Shown in pieces: positions 1 through 10,217 of a stretch of 64,000 nt of DNA. Every line of letters starts with the position of its first letter. Within the stretch, counting starts at the first letter, position 1. A program made the position numbers and the translations under genes. The stretch lies in the NCBI RefSeq assembly GCF_002113375.1, contig NZ_NEHO01000004.1, forward strand, positions 1 through 64,000, read 5' to 3'. Under the pieces are notes generated by a model. That model saw only the letters and a program-made list of their open reading frames with translations. It was not told where the DNA came from and did not search any database. The DNA is from Pseudomonas sp. R37(2017) (GTDB lineage Bacteria > Pseudomonadota > Gammaproteobacteria > Pseudomonadales > Pseudomonadaceae).

Positions 1-236
1 CCCAACTCCCGCCCCAACGGCTTATCCACACCCCCAACCGCCTCCAACGCCAACCCCACACACTCACCTACCTTCACCTGAATCCCCTCAACATCCCCAC
101 GCCGCACCAGCAGCTCAAACACATCCCGCTGGTAATCACCCATCACCAGGTCATCACGCAGGATCGGGCTTTGGTCTTCGGTTTCGTAGGCCAGTTTGAG
201 GGAGTAGAGGGCGACGGTTTCCAAGTGTAATTCCAT
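1..236 (-). CDS. 5' part of an unknown protein, runs off the window
   Basis: The reading frame starts at the ATG complementary to 234-236 and stays open for 78 codons to the window edge. An AAGGA Shine-Dalgarno-like stretch lies just upstream of the start on the minus strand. The visible N-terminus begins MELHLETVALYSLKLAYETE and is acidic, with no signal peptide or membrane segment. I do not recognise the family. Codon choice drifts toward G-rich codons (ggg, gtg) in the distal half, unlike the flanking core genes. It could be a lineage-specific gene. Confidence 0.6.
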   Translation of the reverse strand, partial: MELHLETVALYSLKLAYETEDQSPILRDDLVMGDYQRDVFELLVRRGDVEGIQVKVGECVGLALEAVGGVDKPLGREL

Positions 237-282
237 GGGGGGAATCCTTTTGAAAGGGGCGGGTGTAGAGCAAAAGACAAAA

Positions 283-308
283 GATCGCCAGCGTGCTGGC
301 TCCTACAG
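283..308. repeat. Solitary REP half-site of a divergent subfamily
   Basis: This reads GCCAGCGTGCTGGCTCCTAC in its core. It resembles the other REPs in the window but has GAGCCAGC/GCTGGC in place of GAGCGAGC/GCTCGC. No partner arm is visible nearby, so it is a single REP and not a doublet. Confidence 0.55.
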
Positions 309-338
309 GTCCGGGGGTGTGGTGCTTTTCTGTAGGCG

Positions 339-368
339 AAAAAAAAGGCCTTGCTGTGCAAGACCTTT
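339..368 (-). terminator. Rho-independent terminator of tRNA-Leu
   Basis: On the minus strand the stem AAGGTCTTGC / GCAAGGCCTT, with a 3-nt loop and one T-G pair, is followed by a run of eight T. It starts about ten bases after the tRNA 3' end, which fits a monocistronic tRNA transcript. Confidence 0.8.
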
Positions 369-376
369 CTCAATTT

Positions 377-461
377 TGGTGCCCCGAGGGAGACTCGAAC
401 TCCCACTCCTTTCGAAAACGGATTTTGAATCCGCCGCGTCTACCAATTCCGCCATCAGGGC
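377..461 (-). tRNA. tRNA-Leu (anticodon CAA)
   Basis: The 85-nt sequence folds as a class II tRNA. The acceptor stem is GCCCTGA / TCGGGGC with a discriminator A and an encoded CCA (complement of 377-379). The anticodon stem GCGGA/TCCGT encloses the loop TTCAAAA, which gives anticodon CAA and reads the leucine codon UUG. The long variable arm and the T-loop GTTCGAGTC are present. Its own promoter and terminator flank it, so it is an independent unit divergent from queA. Confidence 0.96.
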
Positions 462-472
462 AATGGCCGCGG

Positions 473-501
473 AGTATAAAGATGAGATTACCGTCGGTCA
501 A
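473..501 (-). promoter_or_regulatory. Sigma-70 promoter of tRNA-Leu
   Basis: On the minus strand TTGACC (complement of 496-501) and TATACT (complement of 473-478) are 17 bp apart. The -10 box ends 11 bp before the tRNA 5' end. Both boxes are near consensus. Confidence 0.8.
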
Positions 502-567
502 TCAGGTACATAGAGAATTTTTGATATTTCCGCTAGACTTCCCGGCCCTGCTAGACGACACCCCATC

Positions 568-2762
<2,195 letters not shown>

Positions 2763-2805
2763 GTTTTCTGACCCCAAGATTCAACATTTGCAACTGGAGT
2801 GCTAA

Positions 2806-3141
2806 ATGAGCTTTTTTATCTCTAATGCCATGGCAGACGCTGCAGCACCTGCGGCAGCCCCTATGGGCGGCGGCTTCGAGTGGATTTTCCTGGTCGGCTT
2901 CCTGGTCATCTTCTACCTGATGATCTGGCGTCCACAGGCCAAGCGCGCCAAAGAGCAGAAAAACCTGCTGAGCAGCCTGCAGAAGGGCGACGAAGTTGTG
3001 ACCACCGGCGGCATCGCCGGCAAGATCACCAAGGTTGCCGACGATTTCGTCGTTCTGGAAGTTTCCGACACCGTGGAAATGAAGTTCCAGAAAGGCGCCA
3101 TCGCCGCCACGCTGCCAAAAGGCACGCTCAAAGCGATCTAA
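2806..3141 (+). CDS. yajC: Preprotein translocase accessory subunit YajC
   Basis: This 111-residue protein has a short N-terminus, one membrane span (about residues 24-42, EWIFLVGFLVIFYLMIW) and a small cytoplasmic domain with KGDEVVTTGGI, the YajC hallmark. YajC associates with SecDF at the SecYEG translocon. It lies 43 bp after tgt and 64 bp before secD, the order usual in proteobacteria, and is probably cotranscribed with secD and secF. Confidence 0.96.
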   Translation: MSFFISNAMADAAAPAAAPMGGGFEWIFLVGFLVIFYLMIWRPQAKRAKEQKNLLSSLQKGDEVVTTGGIAGKITKVADDFVVLEVSDTVEMKFQKGAIAATLPKGTLKAI

Positions 3142-3205
3142 GTTTCAACTTCATCTTCAATCGACGGGGCGCGCAAGGCGCCCCGCGTCATAAACGGGCG
3201 GCGTG

Positions 3206-5074
3206 ATGCTGAACAAATATCCTCTGTGGAAATACATTCTGATCCTGGCGGTGCTGGCGATCGGTCTGATTTATTCCGCTCCCAATCTTTATCCTGACGA
3301 CCCGGCCATTCAGGTCAGCGGTGCAAGCACTGCGCTGCAAGTCAATCAGGCTGATCTGGATCGTGTGAGCGCTGCGCTCAAGGAATCCGGGATCAACGTC
3401 AAGGCTGCCTCGTTGGCTGCCGGCGGCAAGGGTGGGCTGATTCGCCTGACCAAGGCTGAAGACCAGCTGCCAGCCAAGGACGTCGTGCGCAAGGCATTGG
3501 GTGATGACTACGTCGTTGCGCTGAACCTGGCGCAAACCACCCCGCAATGGCTGCGCAACCTCGCGGCGCACCCGATGAAGCTGGGTCTGGACTTGTCCGG
3601 TGGTGTGCACTTCCTGCTGGAAGTGGACATGGACAAAGCCCTCGACGCGCGCCTGAAGGTCTACGAAGGCGATGTAAAGAGCCTGCTGCGTAAAGAAAAA
3701 CTGCGCTATCGCAGCCTGCCGCAACTGGGTGGTGCAATCCAGCTGGGCTTCGCTGATGAAGACAGCCGCGAACAGGCCCGTGTGCTGATTCGCAAGAACT
3801 TCAACGATTTCGACATTGTTCCGGCCGACCTCAATGGCCAGCCGGTGCTGCGTCTGGCGATGACCCCGGCCAAGCTGGCGGAAATCCGCGAATACTCCAT
3901 CAAGCAGAACTTGACCACGGTACGTAACCGCGTCAACGAGCTGGGTGTTGCCGAACCGATCGTTCAGCGCCAGGGCGCCAACCGCATCGTGGTTGAGCTG
4001 CCGGGCGTGCAGGACACCGCCGAAGCCAAGCGTATCCTCGGCAAGACGGCCAACCTGGAGTTCCGTCTGGCCGCTGAGCCGGGTGCTTCGAAAGCCACTT
4101 CCGAATCCTTCGAGTTCCGTGAGGGCAAGCGTCCTCCTGCGCTGATCGAGCGTGGCCTGATCATCACCGGTGACCAGGTGACCGACGCCAAGGCTGGCTT
4201 CGGCGAGCACGGCACCCCGGAAGTGAACATTCGTCTGGACGGTCACGGCGGCGAGCTGATGAACCGTGCGACCCGTTCGAACGTTGGTCGCAGCATGGCG
4301 GTGATCTTCATCGAACAGCGTCCGGTCACCACTTACACCAAGCAAGTGGTCGACGGCGTCGAAAAAGACGTGCCGGTCCAGAGCTTCAAGGAAGAGAAGA
4401 AGATCATCAGCCTGGCGACCATCCAGTCGCCGCTGGGTGCTCAGTTCCGTATCACCGGCCTGAACGGCCAGGGCGAATCGTCCGAGCTGGCGCTGTTGCT
4501 GCGTGCCGGTGGTCTGGCGGCACCGATGTACTTCGCTGAAGAGCGCACCATTGGTCCGAGCCTGGGTGCGGACAACATCACCAAGGGTATCGATGCTTCG
4601 CTGTGGGGCATGTTGTTCGTCTCGCTGTTCATCATCGCCATCTACCGCTTCTTCGGCCTCATCGCCACCGTCGCGCTGGCAGTGAACATGGTGATGCTGC
4701 TGGCCCTGATGTCGCTGCTGGGTGCAACGCTGACCCTGCCGGGTATCGCCGGTATCGTGTTGACCATGGGCATGGCGGTCGACGCCAACGTGCTGATCTT
4801 CTCGCGGATCCGTGAAGAGATCGCCGCCGGCATGACCGTGCAGCGCGCAATCAACGAAGGCTTCGGCCGGGCATTCACCGCGATTCTCGACGCCAACCTG
4901 ACCACCTTGCTGGTCGGCGGCATTCTCTTTGCCATGGGCACCGGCCCGGTCAAGGGCTTCGCAGTGACCATGTCCCTCGGGATCTTTACCTCGATGTTCA
5001 CGGCCATCATGGTGACCCGCGCGATGGTCAACCTGATCTTCGGCGGTCGTGACTTCAAGAAGTTGTGGATTTAA
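3206..5074 (+). CDS. secD: Protein translocase subunit SecD
   Basis: SecD pulls translocating proteins through the Sec channel using the proton gradient, together with SecF. The 622-residue protein has a first membrane span at about residues 9-25, large periplasmic P1 domains, and a C-terminal membrane block with TMGMAVDANVLIFSRIREE, the conserved SecD motif. I take the ATG at 3206 and not the GTG at 3203 because MLNKYPLWKY matches the family N-terminus. The secF start follows 9 bp after the stop. The gene looks intact. Confidence 0.97.
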   Translation: MLNKYPLWKYILILAVLAIGLIYSAPNLYPDDPAIQVSGASTALQVNQADLDRVSAALKESGINVKAASLAAGGKGGLIRLTKAEDQLPAKDVVRKALGDDYVVALNLAQTTPQWLRNLAAHPMKLGLDLSGGVHFLLEVDMDKALDARLKVYEGDVKSLLRKEKLRYRSLPQLGGAIQLGFADEDSREQARVLIRKNFNDFDIVPADLNGQPVLRLAMTPAKLAEIREYSIKQNLTTVRNRVNELGVAEPIVQRQGANRIVVELPGVQDTAEAKRILGKTANLEFRLAAEPGASKATSESFEFREGKRPPALIERGLIITGDQVTDAKAGFGEHGTPEVNIRLDGHGGELMNRATRSNVGRSMAVIFIEQRPVTTYTKQVVDGVEKDVPVQSFKEEKKIISLATIQSPLGAQFRITGLNGQGESSELALLLRAGGLAAPMYFAEERTIGPSLGADNITKGIDASLWGMLFVSLFIIAIYRFFGLIATVALAVNMVMLLALMSLLGATLTLPGIAGIVLTMGMAVDANVLIFSRIREEIAAGMTVQRAINEGFGRAFTAILDANLTTLLVGGILFAMGTGPVKGFAVTMSLGIFTSMFTAIMVTRAMVNLIFGGRDFKKLWI

Positions 5075-5083
5075 GGGGCTGCC

Positions 5084-5998
5084 ATGTTACGTACAATCAA
5101 CTTCATGGGCGTCCGCAACTTTGCGTTCGGCGTCACATTGTTCCTTACCGCACTGGCAATATTCAGTGTCTTCCACAAGGGCATGAACTGGGGCCTGGAC
5201 TTCACCGGCGGTACGCTCATCGAGCTGACCTACGAGCGTCCGGCCGATGTCACCAAGGTGCGTGAGCAACTGGTTACTGCTGGTTATCACGAAGCCATCG
5301 TGCAGAACTTCGGCGCGACCACTGATCTGCTGGTGCGCATGCCTGGCGAAGACCCGCAACTGGGTCACCAGGTGGCCGAAGCCTTGCAGAAGGTCGGCGG
5401 CGAGAACCCGGCGACGGTCAAGCGCGTCGAGTTCGTCGGCCCGCAGGTGGGTGAAGAGCTGCGCGACCAGGGCGGCCTCGGCATGCTGATGGCGCTGGGT
5501 GGCATCCTGATCTACCTGGCTTTCCGCTTTCAGTGGAAGTTTGCGGTCGGTGCGATCGTGTCCCTGGTCCACGACGTGATCGTGACCATCGGTATCCTGT
5601 CGTTCTTCCAGATCACCTTCGACCTGACGGTGCTGGCGGCGGTACTGGCGATCATCGGCTACTCGCTCAACGACACCATCGTGGTATTCGACCGGGTTCG
5701 CGAGAACTTCCGTGTGCTGCGCAAGGCCAGCCTGATCGAGAACATCAACATCTCGACCACGCAAACCCTGCTGCGGACCATGGCGACCTCGATCTCCACC
5801 TTGCTGGCGATCGCGGCACTGCTGTTCTTTGGTGGCGACAACCTGTTCGGTTTCTCGATTGCCCTGTTCGTCGGTGTCATGGCGGGTACTTACTCGTCGA
5901 TCTACATCGCGAACGTGGTGCTGATCTGGCTGAACCTGAGCACTGAAGACCTGATTCCTCCGGTCAATACCGAGAAGGAAGTCGACGATCGTCCTTGA
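5084..5998 (+). CDS. secF: Protein translocase subunit SecF
   Basis: SecF forms the SecDF proton-driven translocation motor. Its 304 residues carry one N-terminal membrane span, a periplasmic domain with GLDFTGGT near residue 43, and five C-terminal spans including GYSLNDTIVVFDRVREN, the signature of the family. It is the last gene of the yajC-secD-secF unit and is followed directly by a strong terminator. Confidence 0.97.
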   Translation: MLRTINFMGVRNFAFGVTLFLTALAIFSVFHKGMNWGLDFTGGTLIELTYERPADVTKVREQLVTAGYHEAIVQNFGATTDLLVRMPGEDPQLGHQVAEALQKVGGENPATVKRVEFVGPQVGEELRDQGGLGMLMALGGILIYLAFRFQWKFAVGAIVSLVHDVIVTIGILSFFQITFDLTVLAAVLAIIGYSLNDTIVVFDRVRENFRVLRKASLIENINISTTQTLLRTMATSISTLLAIAALLFFGGDNLFGFSIALFVGVMAGTYSSIYIANVVLIWLNLSTEDLIPPVNTEKEVDDRP

Positions 5999-6026
5999 AG
6001 GAAGCTTCCTTCAGTGATGTAGTCCG

Positions 6027-6059
6027 AAAAAGGCGCGAGTTGAACTCGCGCCTTTTTTT
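6027..6059 (+). terminator. Terminator after secF
   Basis: The perfect stem AGGCGCGAGT / ACTCGCGCCT with a 3-nt loop is followed by seven T. It closes the yajC-secDF operon. Confidence 0.92.
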
Positions 6060-6119
6060 GTGCTCCAAGGCTGGGAGAAGCGCGGACATGTTCCGCATGT
6101 GAAGGTCCAGGAGGTTCAT

Positions 6120-6668
6120 GTGAACAAGTCGATGTTGGTTGGTGCTGTACTGGGTGCTGTCGGTGTGACTGCCGGGGGTGCTGTGGCCACCTACAGCCTG
6201 GTTAAAAGCGGCCCTGAGTTCGCACAAGTGCTCGCCGTTGAGCCGGTCAAGACACAAATCAAGACTCCACGTGAAGTGTGCAAGGATGTAACGGTCACCC
6301 GGCAGGCGCCGGTGAAAGATCAACATCAGATCGCCGGTACGGTGGTCGGTGCATTGGCAGGTGGTTTGCTGGGTAACCAGATCGGTGGTGGCACCGGCAA
6401 GAAGATCGCCACGGTCGCGGGTGCTGTCGGTGGTGGCTATGCCGGCAACAAGGTGCAGGAAGGCATGCAGGAGCGTGATACCTACACCACGACCCAGACC
6501 CGCTGCAATACGGTCAATGACATCAGTGACAAGGTCGTAGGTTACGACGTGCGGTATTCGCTGGATGGCAAGGAAGGCAAGGTGCGTATGGATCGCGATC
6601 CGGGGAACCAGATTCCTGTGGATAAGGAAGGCAAGTTGATCTTGTCGGAGAATCAGGCGGCTCAGTGA
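6120..6668 (+). CDS. Glycine-zipper 2TM (SlyB/Rick_17kDa-like) envelope protein
   Basis: The protein has 182 residues. The start is GTG at 6120, preceded by a perfect AGGAGG at 6109-6114; the ATG two bases earlier is out of frame and meets a stop at once. The N-terminus MNKSMLVGAVLGAVGVTAGG is a membrane anchor or signal segment. A glycine zipper (about residues 64-105, with GALAGGLLGNQIGGGTGKK) matches the 2TM domain of SlyB-like outer-membrane proteins, followed by a soluble domain with two cysteines. The biochemical role is not known. It is isolated by terminators on both sides, so it is a single-gene unit. Confidence 0.85.
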   Translation: MNKSMLVGAVLGAVGVTAGGAVATYSLVKSGPEFAQVLAVEPVKTQIKTPREVCKDVTVTRQAPVKDQHQIAGTVVGALAGGLLGNQIGGGTGKKIATVAGAVGGGYAGNKVQEGMQERDTYTTTQTRCNTVNDISDKVVGYDVRYSLDGKEGKVRMDRDPGNQIPVDKEGKLILSENQAAQ

Positions 6669-6691
6669 TCTGCTGATGCTGGATAAAAAAG

Positions 6692-6717
6692 AAGCACCCT
6701 GCGGGGTGCTTTTTTTA
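6692..6717 (+). terminator. Terminator of the glycine-zipper gene
   Basis: Stem AAGCACCC / GGGTGCTT with a short GC loop, followed by a run of T. It starts about 24 bp after the stop codon. Confidence 0.88.
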
Positions 6718-6734
6718 TGTGCGACGCCAACCCT

Positions 6735-6836
6735 CTGTAGGAGCGAGCATGCTCGCGATGGTCGTCAACGATAACGCTGGCTGCCTGAATGCCTGCGGTG
6801 TCCTCGGGTTTTTCGCGAGCATGCTCGCTCCTACAG
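6735..6836. repeat. REPIN, GTAGGAG type, inward topology
   Basis: Two inverted REP arms (GTAGGAGCGAGCATGCTCG and its complement) enclose a spacer with the recurring segment GTCGTCAACGATAACG. The element sits between the convergent slyB-like gene and suhB, each of which has its own terminator. Confidence 0.92.
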
Positions 6837-6862
6837 GGGGAGAGGGGTGTTTTCGGCAGGCA

Positions 6863-6893
6863 TAAAAAAAGCACCCCGAAGGGTGCTTTTTCT
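6863..6893 (-). terminator. Terminator of suhB (bidirectional form)
   Basis: Stem AAAAGCACCC / GGGTGCTTTT with a CGAA loop, with A and T runs on both sides. On the minus strand it directly follows the suhB stop. It uses the same AGCACCC/GGGTGCT core as the terminator at 6692. Confidence 0.85.
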
Positions 6894-6905
6894 GTCGCCG
6901 AACGC

Positions 6906-7724
6906 TTAGCGCTTCAGCGAGGCTGGCAGGTGCGGCTGGATCGCCGTCAGGACTGCCTTGAAGCATTTGGTGTTGCCGGCAACGACGTGGCCTTTTTCAA
7001 GGAAGTCGTGGCCGCCGGTGAAGTCGCTCACCAGACCGCCTGCTTCCTGGATCAGCAGGGCGCCTGCAGCCATGTCCCACTCGGACAGGCCCGACTCCCA
7101 GAAGGCGTCGAAACGGCCGGCTGCCACGTAGGCCAGGTCCAGGCTCGCGGAGCCTGCGCGGCGGATGCCGGCGGTCTGGCCAACCAGGGCGCGGAACATG
7201 CCCAGGTAGTTGTCGAGGTTGTCCATCTGGTCGTCGCGGAACGGGAAGCCGGTACCCAGCAGGGCGCCGTCCAGGCTGGTGCGGCCGCTGACGCGCAGGC
7301 GACGACCGTTCAGTTGGGCGCCGCGACCACGGCTGGCGGTGAATTCTTCCTGGCGAACCGGGTCCAGAACAACGGCGTGCTCAAGACGACCGCGGTATTT
7401 GCAGGCGATGCTGACAGCGAAATGAGGAATGCCACGCAGGAAGTTGGTGGTGCCGTCCAGTGGGTCGATGATCCACAGGTACTCTTCGCCTTCGATGCCG
7501 GTGCCGGCGTGCAGGCCGGTCTCTTCACCCATGATCGAGTGATTCGGGTAAGCCTTGCGCAGGGCGTCGATGATTTTCTGTTCGGCGGCGCGATCCACCT
7601 CGGATACATAATCCTTGGCGTCTTTTTCGTCAACCTTGATGGTGTCCAGGCGCTCGATGGAGCGGAAGATCAATTCACTGGCGGCGCGGGCGGCGCGCAG
7701 CGCGATATTCAGCATTGGCTGCAT
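6906..7724 (-). CDS. suhB: Inositol-1-monophosphatase family protein SuhB
   Basis: This is a Mg-dependent phosphatase of the IMPase family, 272 residues. SuhB dephosphorylates inositol monophosphate in vitro, and in several proteobacteria it also acts as an rRNA antitermination factor. The metal motifs are present: GEETG (around residue 67), WIIDPLDGTTNF (around residues 83-94) and SEWDMAAGALL (around residues 212-222). It is divergent from trmJ. A TAGAAT box (complement of 7761-7766) could be its -10 element. Confidence 0.95.
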   Translation of the reverse strand: MQPMLNIALRAARAASELIFRSIERLDTIKVDEKDAKDYVSEVDRAAEQKIIDALRKAYPNHSIMGEETGLHAGTGIEGEEYLWIIDPLDGTTNFLRGIPHFAVSIACKYRGRLEHAVVLDPVRQEEFTASRGRGAQLNGRRLRVSGRTSLDGALLGTGFPFRDDQMDNLDNYLGMFRALVGQTAGIRRAGSASLDLAYVAAGRFDAFWESGLSEWDMAAGALLIQEAGGLVSDFTGGHDFLEKGHVVAGNTKCFKAVLTAIQPHLPASLKR

Positions 7725-7870
7725 GGATGTGTCACCTAAGGTTGTTAAAGAAAGCCGAGCATTCTATCAGAAAGTTTCTACAGGAGAAGGACGACGTTCG
7801 CTTTCATGGCTTAACGGTAGGATGAGTTGTAAGATTCCGCTCCCGATTATCGTGTTCGAGAGCGCCTCCC

Positions 7871-8641
7871 TTGCTGCAAAACATTCGTGTCGTGCTGGTC
7901 AATACCAGTCATCCGGGCAATATCGGCGGGACTGCGCGCGCCATGAAGAACATGGGGCTGTCGCGGCTGGTGCTGGTTGATCCTCGCGTGTTCCCGCATC
8001 ACGAAGCCGATGCCCGTGCTTCCGGTGCCGGTGACATCCTTGAAAACGCGCAAGTCGTCGCCACCTTGGAAGATGCGTTGGTCGGCTGCAATCTGGTGCT
8101 TGGCACCAGCGCCCGCGACCGGCGGATTCCCTGGCCGCTGCTCGACCCCCGCGAATGTGGGGTGAAAGTGGTCGAGGAGGCCGGGCAGGGCGCGGAAATC
8201 GCCCTGGTGTTCGGTCGCGAAGATTCCGGCCTGACCAACGAAGAGCTGCAACGATGTCATTATCACGTGCACATCCCATCAGACCCTGAGTTCAGCTCGC
8301 TGAACCTTGGGGCGGCGGTGCAGGTGTTGAGTTATGAGGTGCGCATGTCCTGGCTCGCGGCCCAAGGCCAGCCGAGCAAGGTCGAGAAGGAAGAGGTGGC
8401 ATCGGTCAAAAGCATGGAGCTGGCGACCATGGACGAGCTGGAGCGATTCTATGAGCACCTGGAGCAGACCCTGGTGGCCATCGAATTCCTCGATCCGGAA
8501 AAACCACGGCACTTGATGGCGCGCCTGCGCCGGTTGTACGGACGCAGCTCGGTCAGCCGGGCGGAAATGAATATATTGCGTGGCATCCTCACGGAAACCC
8601 AGAAAGCGGCCCGTGGCGAGCTTCTTAAGCGGAAGGATTAA
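7871..8641 (+). CDS. trmJ: tRNA (cytidine/uridine-2'-O-)-methyltransferase TrmJ
   Basis: TrmJ is a SPOUT-class methyltransferase that 2'-O-methylates nucleotide 32 in the tRNA anticodon loop. The 256-residue protein shows [19 protein letters not shown] at the N-terminus, [12 protein letters not shown] mid-domain and [15 protein letters not shown] near residue 145, all part of the knotted SAM site. The start is TTG, the only in-frame choice that keeps the family N-terminus ([10 protein letters not shown]). Its stop codon overlaps the cysE start (TAATG), so the two are coupled. Confidence 0.95.
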   Translation: MLQNIRVVLVNTSHPGNIGGTARAMKNMGLSRLVLVDPRVFPHHEADARASGAGDILENAQVVATLEDALVGCNLVLGTSARDRRIPWPLLDPRECGVKVVEEAGQGAEIALVFGREDSGLTNEELQRCHYHVHIPSDPEFSSLNLGAAVQVLSYEVRMSWLAAQGQPSKVEKEEVASVKSMELATMDELERFYEHLEQTLVAIEFLDPEKPRHLMARLRRLYGRSSVSRAEMNILRGILTETQKAARGELLKRKD

Positions 8642-9420
8642 TGATGTTCGAGCGTTTGCGTGAAGATATCCAGAGCGTATTCCATCGAGACCCGGCGGCG
8701 CGTAACGCTTTTGAAGTCCTGACGTGCTACCCCGGCATGCATGCCATCTGGATACACCGTTTGTCGGCAATGCTGTGGCGAGCGGACCTGAAATGGCTGG
8801 CGCGGCTGGTGTCGAATTTCGGTCGCTGGTTGACCGGGATCGAGATTCATCCGGGGGCCCGGGTGGGCCGTCGCTTCTTCATTGACCATGGCATGGGCAT
8901 CGTTATCGGTGAAACCGCCGAGATCGGCGATGACGTGACCATTTATCAGGGCGTGACCCTGGGTGGTACCAGTTGGAACAAGGGCAAGCGCCACCCGACG
9001 CTGGGTGATGGCGTTGTGGTAGGGGCGGGCGCGAAGGTGCTCGGCCCGTTCACGGTGGGTGCCGGGGCCAAGGTCGGCTCCAATGCCGTTGTGACCAAGG
9101 AAGTGCCGCCGGGTGCCACGGTGGTGGGTATTCCGGGGCGCATCATCGTCAAGCCCGATGAAGAGCAGGACGCCAAGCGCAAGGCCATGGCCGAGAAGAT
9201 CGGCTTCGATGCCTACGGTGTGACTGAAGACATGCCTGACCCGGTGGCTCGCGCCATCAACCAGTTGCTCGATCATCTGCAGGCGGTCGATGGGCGTCTG
9301 GAGGGGATGTGCGGGGCATTGAAGGATCTGGGCAGCAATTACTGTGCAAAAGATCTGCCGGAGCTGCGTGAAGAAGACTTTGCCTGTGTGAAGGATAAGG
9401 ATCAGAGCCAGGCAGGCTAA
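8641..9420 (+). CDS. cysE: Serine O-acetyltransferase
   Basis: CysE makes O-acetylserine from serine and acetyl-CoA, the precursor of cysteine. The 259-residue protein has a helical N-terminus and a left-handed beta-helix of hexapeptide repeats with the catalytic stretch [19 protein letters not shown] (around residues 82-100). The C-terminal tail is long and charged. Its place directly ahead of iscR links cysteine supply with IscS, which uses cysteine as sulfur donor. ATGATG gives two possible starts three bases apart; 8641 overlaps the trmJ stop. Confidence 0.96.
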   Translation: MMFERLREDIQSVFHRDPAARNAFEVLTCYPGMHAIWIHRLSAMLWRADLKWLARLVSNFGRWLTGIEIHPGARVGRRFFIDHGMGIVIGETAEIGDDVTIYQGVTLGGTSWNKGKRHPTLGDGVVVGAGAKVLGPFTVGAGAKVGSNAVVTKEVPPGATVVGIPGRIIVKPDEEQDAKRKAMAEKIGFDAYGVTEDMPDPVARAINQLLDHLQAVDGRLEGMCGALKDLGSNYCAKDLPELREEDFACVKDKDQSQAG

Positions 9421-9435
9421 AACTGCGGCGCTTCC

Positions 9436-9516
9436 TTCGCGAGCAGGCTCGCTCCCACAGGAGATCGAATTGTCCAGGCGGACGCGGTCCAGTGTGGGAG
9501 CGAGCCTGCTCGCGAA
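9436..9516. repeat. REPIN, GTGGGAG type, outward topology
   Basis: The arms are TTCGCGAGCAGGCTCGCTCC..., then the complement after a spacer of about 30 bp. The CGCGA ends face outward, the reverse of the element at 6735. It separates cysE from the isc operon. Confidence 0.92.
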
Positions 9517-9586
9517 GAACGATGACTCGGTATTGCTGGCTGTTCACGGCCAGCCTTTGCTATGATGCGGCCGCTCTTTTGCGGGT

Positions 9587-9644
9587 AAACCCGACTAAAG
9601 TACTTGGTCTTATAGTTGACTTAAATACTCGGGAATTGCATACT
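9587..9644 (+). promoter_or_regulatory. isc promoter with two abutting IscR type-1-like sites
   Basis: A near-consensus promoter is TTGACT (9616-9621), 17 bp, CATACT (9639-9644). Over its -35 lies a 25-bp site at 9612-9636 beginning ATAGTTGACT and ending TCGGGAAT, close to the type-1 IscR consensus ATASYYGACTRWWWYAGTCR. A weaker copy (CCCGACTAAAGTACTTGG core) sits at 9587-9611, exactly next to it. IscR with its 2Fe-2S cluster represses its own promoter at such sites in E. coli, so feedback control is the likely meaning. Confidence 0.8.
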
Positions 9645-9675
9645 CGCCCTATTCCGAACTCCGTGGTAATTGTCC

Positions 9676-10167
9676 ATGCGACTGACTACAAAAGGCCGAT
9701 ACGCCGTGACCGCCATGCTTGACCTGGCGTTGCACGCGCAGCACGGGCCCGTGTCCCTGGCCGATATCTCCGAGCGCCAAGGCATCTCCCTGTCCTACCT
9801 CGAGCAGCTTTTCGCCAAATTGCGCCGCAGCAACCTGGTGTCCAGCGTGCGTGGTCCAGGCGGTGGTTACCAGTTGTCCCGCGACATGCAGGGCATCCAG
9901 GTCGCCCAGGTGATCGATGCGGTGAACGAATCGGTCGATGCCACCAAATGCCAGGGGCAGGGCGATTGCCATTCCGGCGACACTTGCCTGACTCACCACC
10001 TGTGGTGCGATCTGAGCCTGCAGATTCACGAATTTCTGAGCGGTATCAGCTTGGCCGACCTTGTGACTCGCCGTGAGGTGCAAGAAGTAGCCCAGCGTCA
10101 GGACCAGCGCCGTTGCAACAGCAAGGTGCCACGCCTGGACAAGATTGAAGCGTCCGCCGTCGAATGA
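9676..10167 (+). CDS. iscR: Fe-S cluster sensing transcription regulator IscR
   Basis: IscR is an Rrf2-family winged-helix regulator with a 2Fe-2S cluster. The protein has 163 residues from the ATG at 9676; an upstream in-frame TTG at 9670 adds only two residues and is less likely. The N-terminal helix-turn-helix ([20 protein letters not shown]) is typical. The cluster ligands Cys92, Cys98, Cys104 and His107 fall at the same positions as in E. coli. It is the first gene of the isc operon and probably controls its own promoter through the two sites just upstream. Confidence 0.97.
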   Translation: MRLTTKGRYAVTAMLDLALHAQHGPVSLADISERQGISLSYLEQLFAKLRRSNLVSSVRGPGGGYQLSRDMQGIQVAQVIDAVNESVDATKCQGQGDCHSGDTCLTHHLWCDLSLQIHEFLSGISLADLVTRREVQEVAQRQDQRRCNSKVPRLDKIEASAVE

Positions 10168-10217
10168 CAGCCGAAGAGCTAGCGGCACGCCAGCCAGCCT
10201 GATTTAGGAGATAGTCC

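Noticed and set aside
143..406. Minus-strand frame of 87 codons across the tRNA terminator
   Set aside because: It overlaps the tRNA-Leu 3' end, the terminator and a better-supported gene start at 236.
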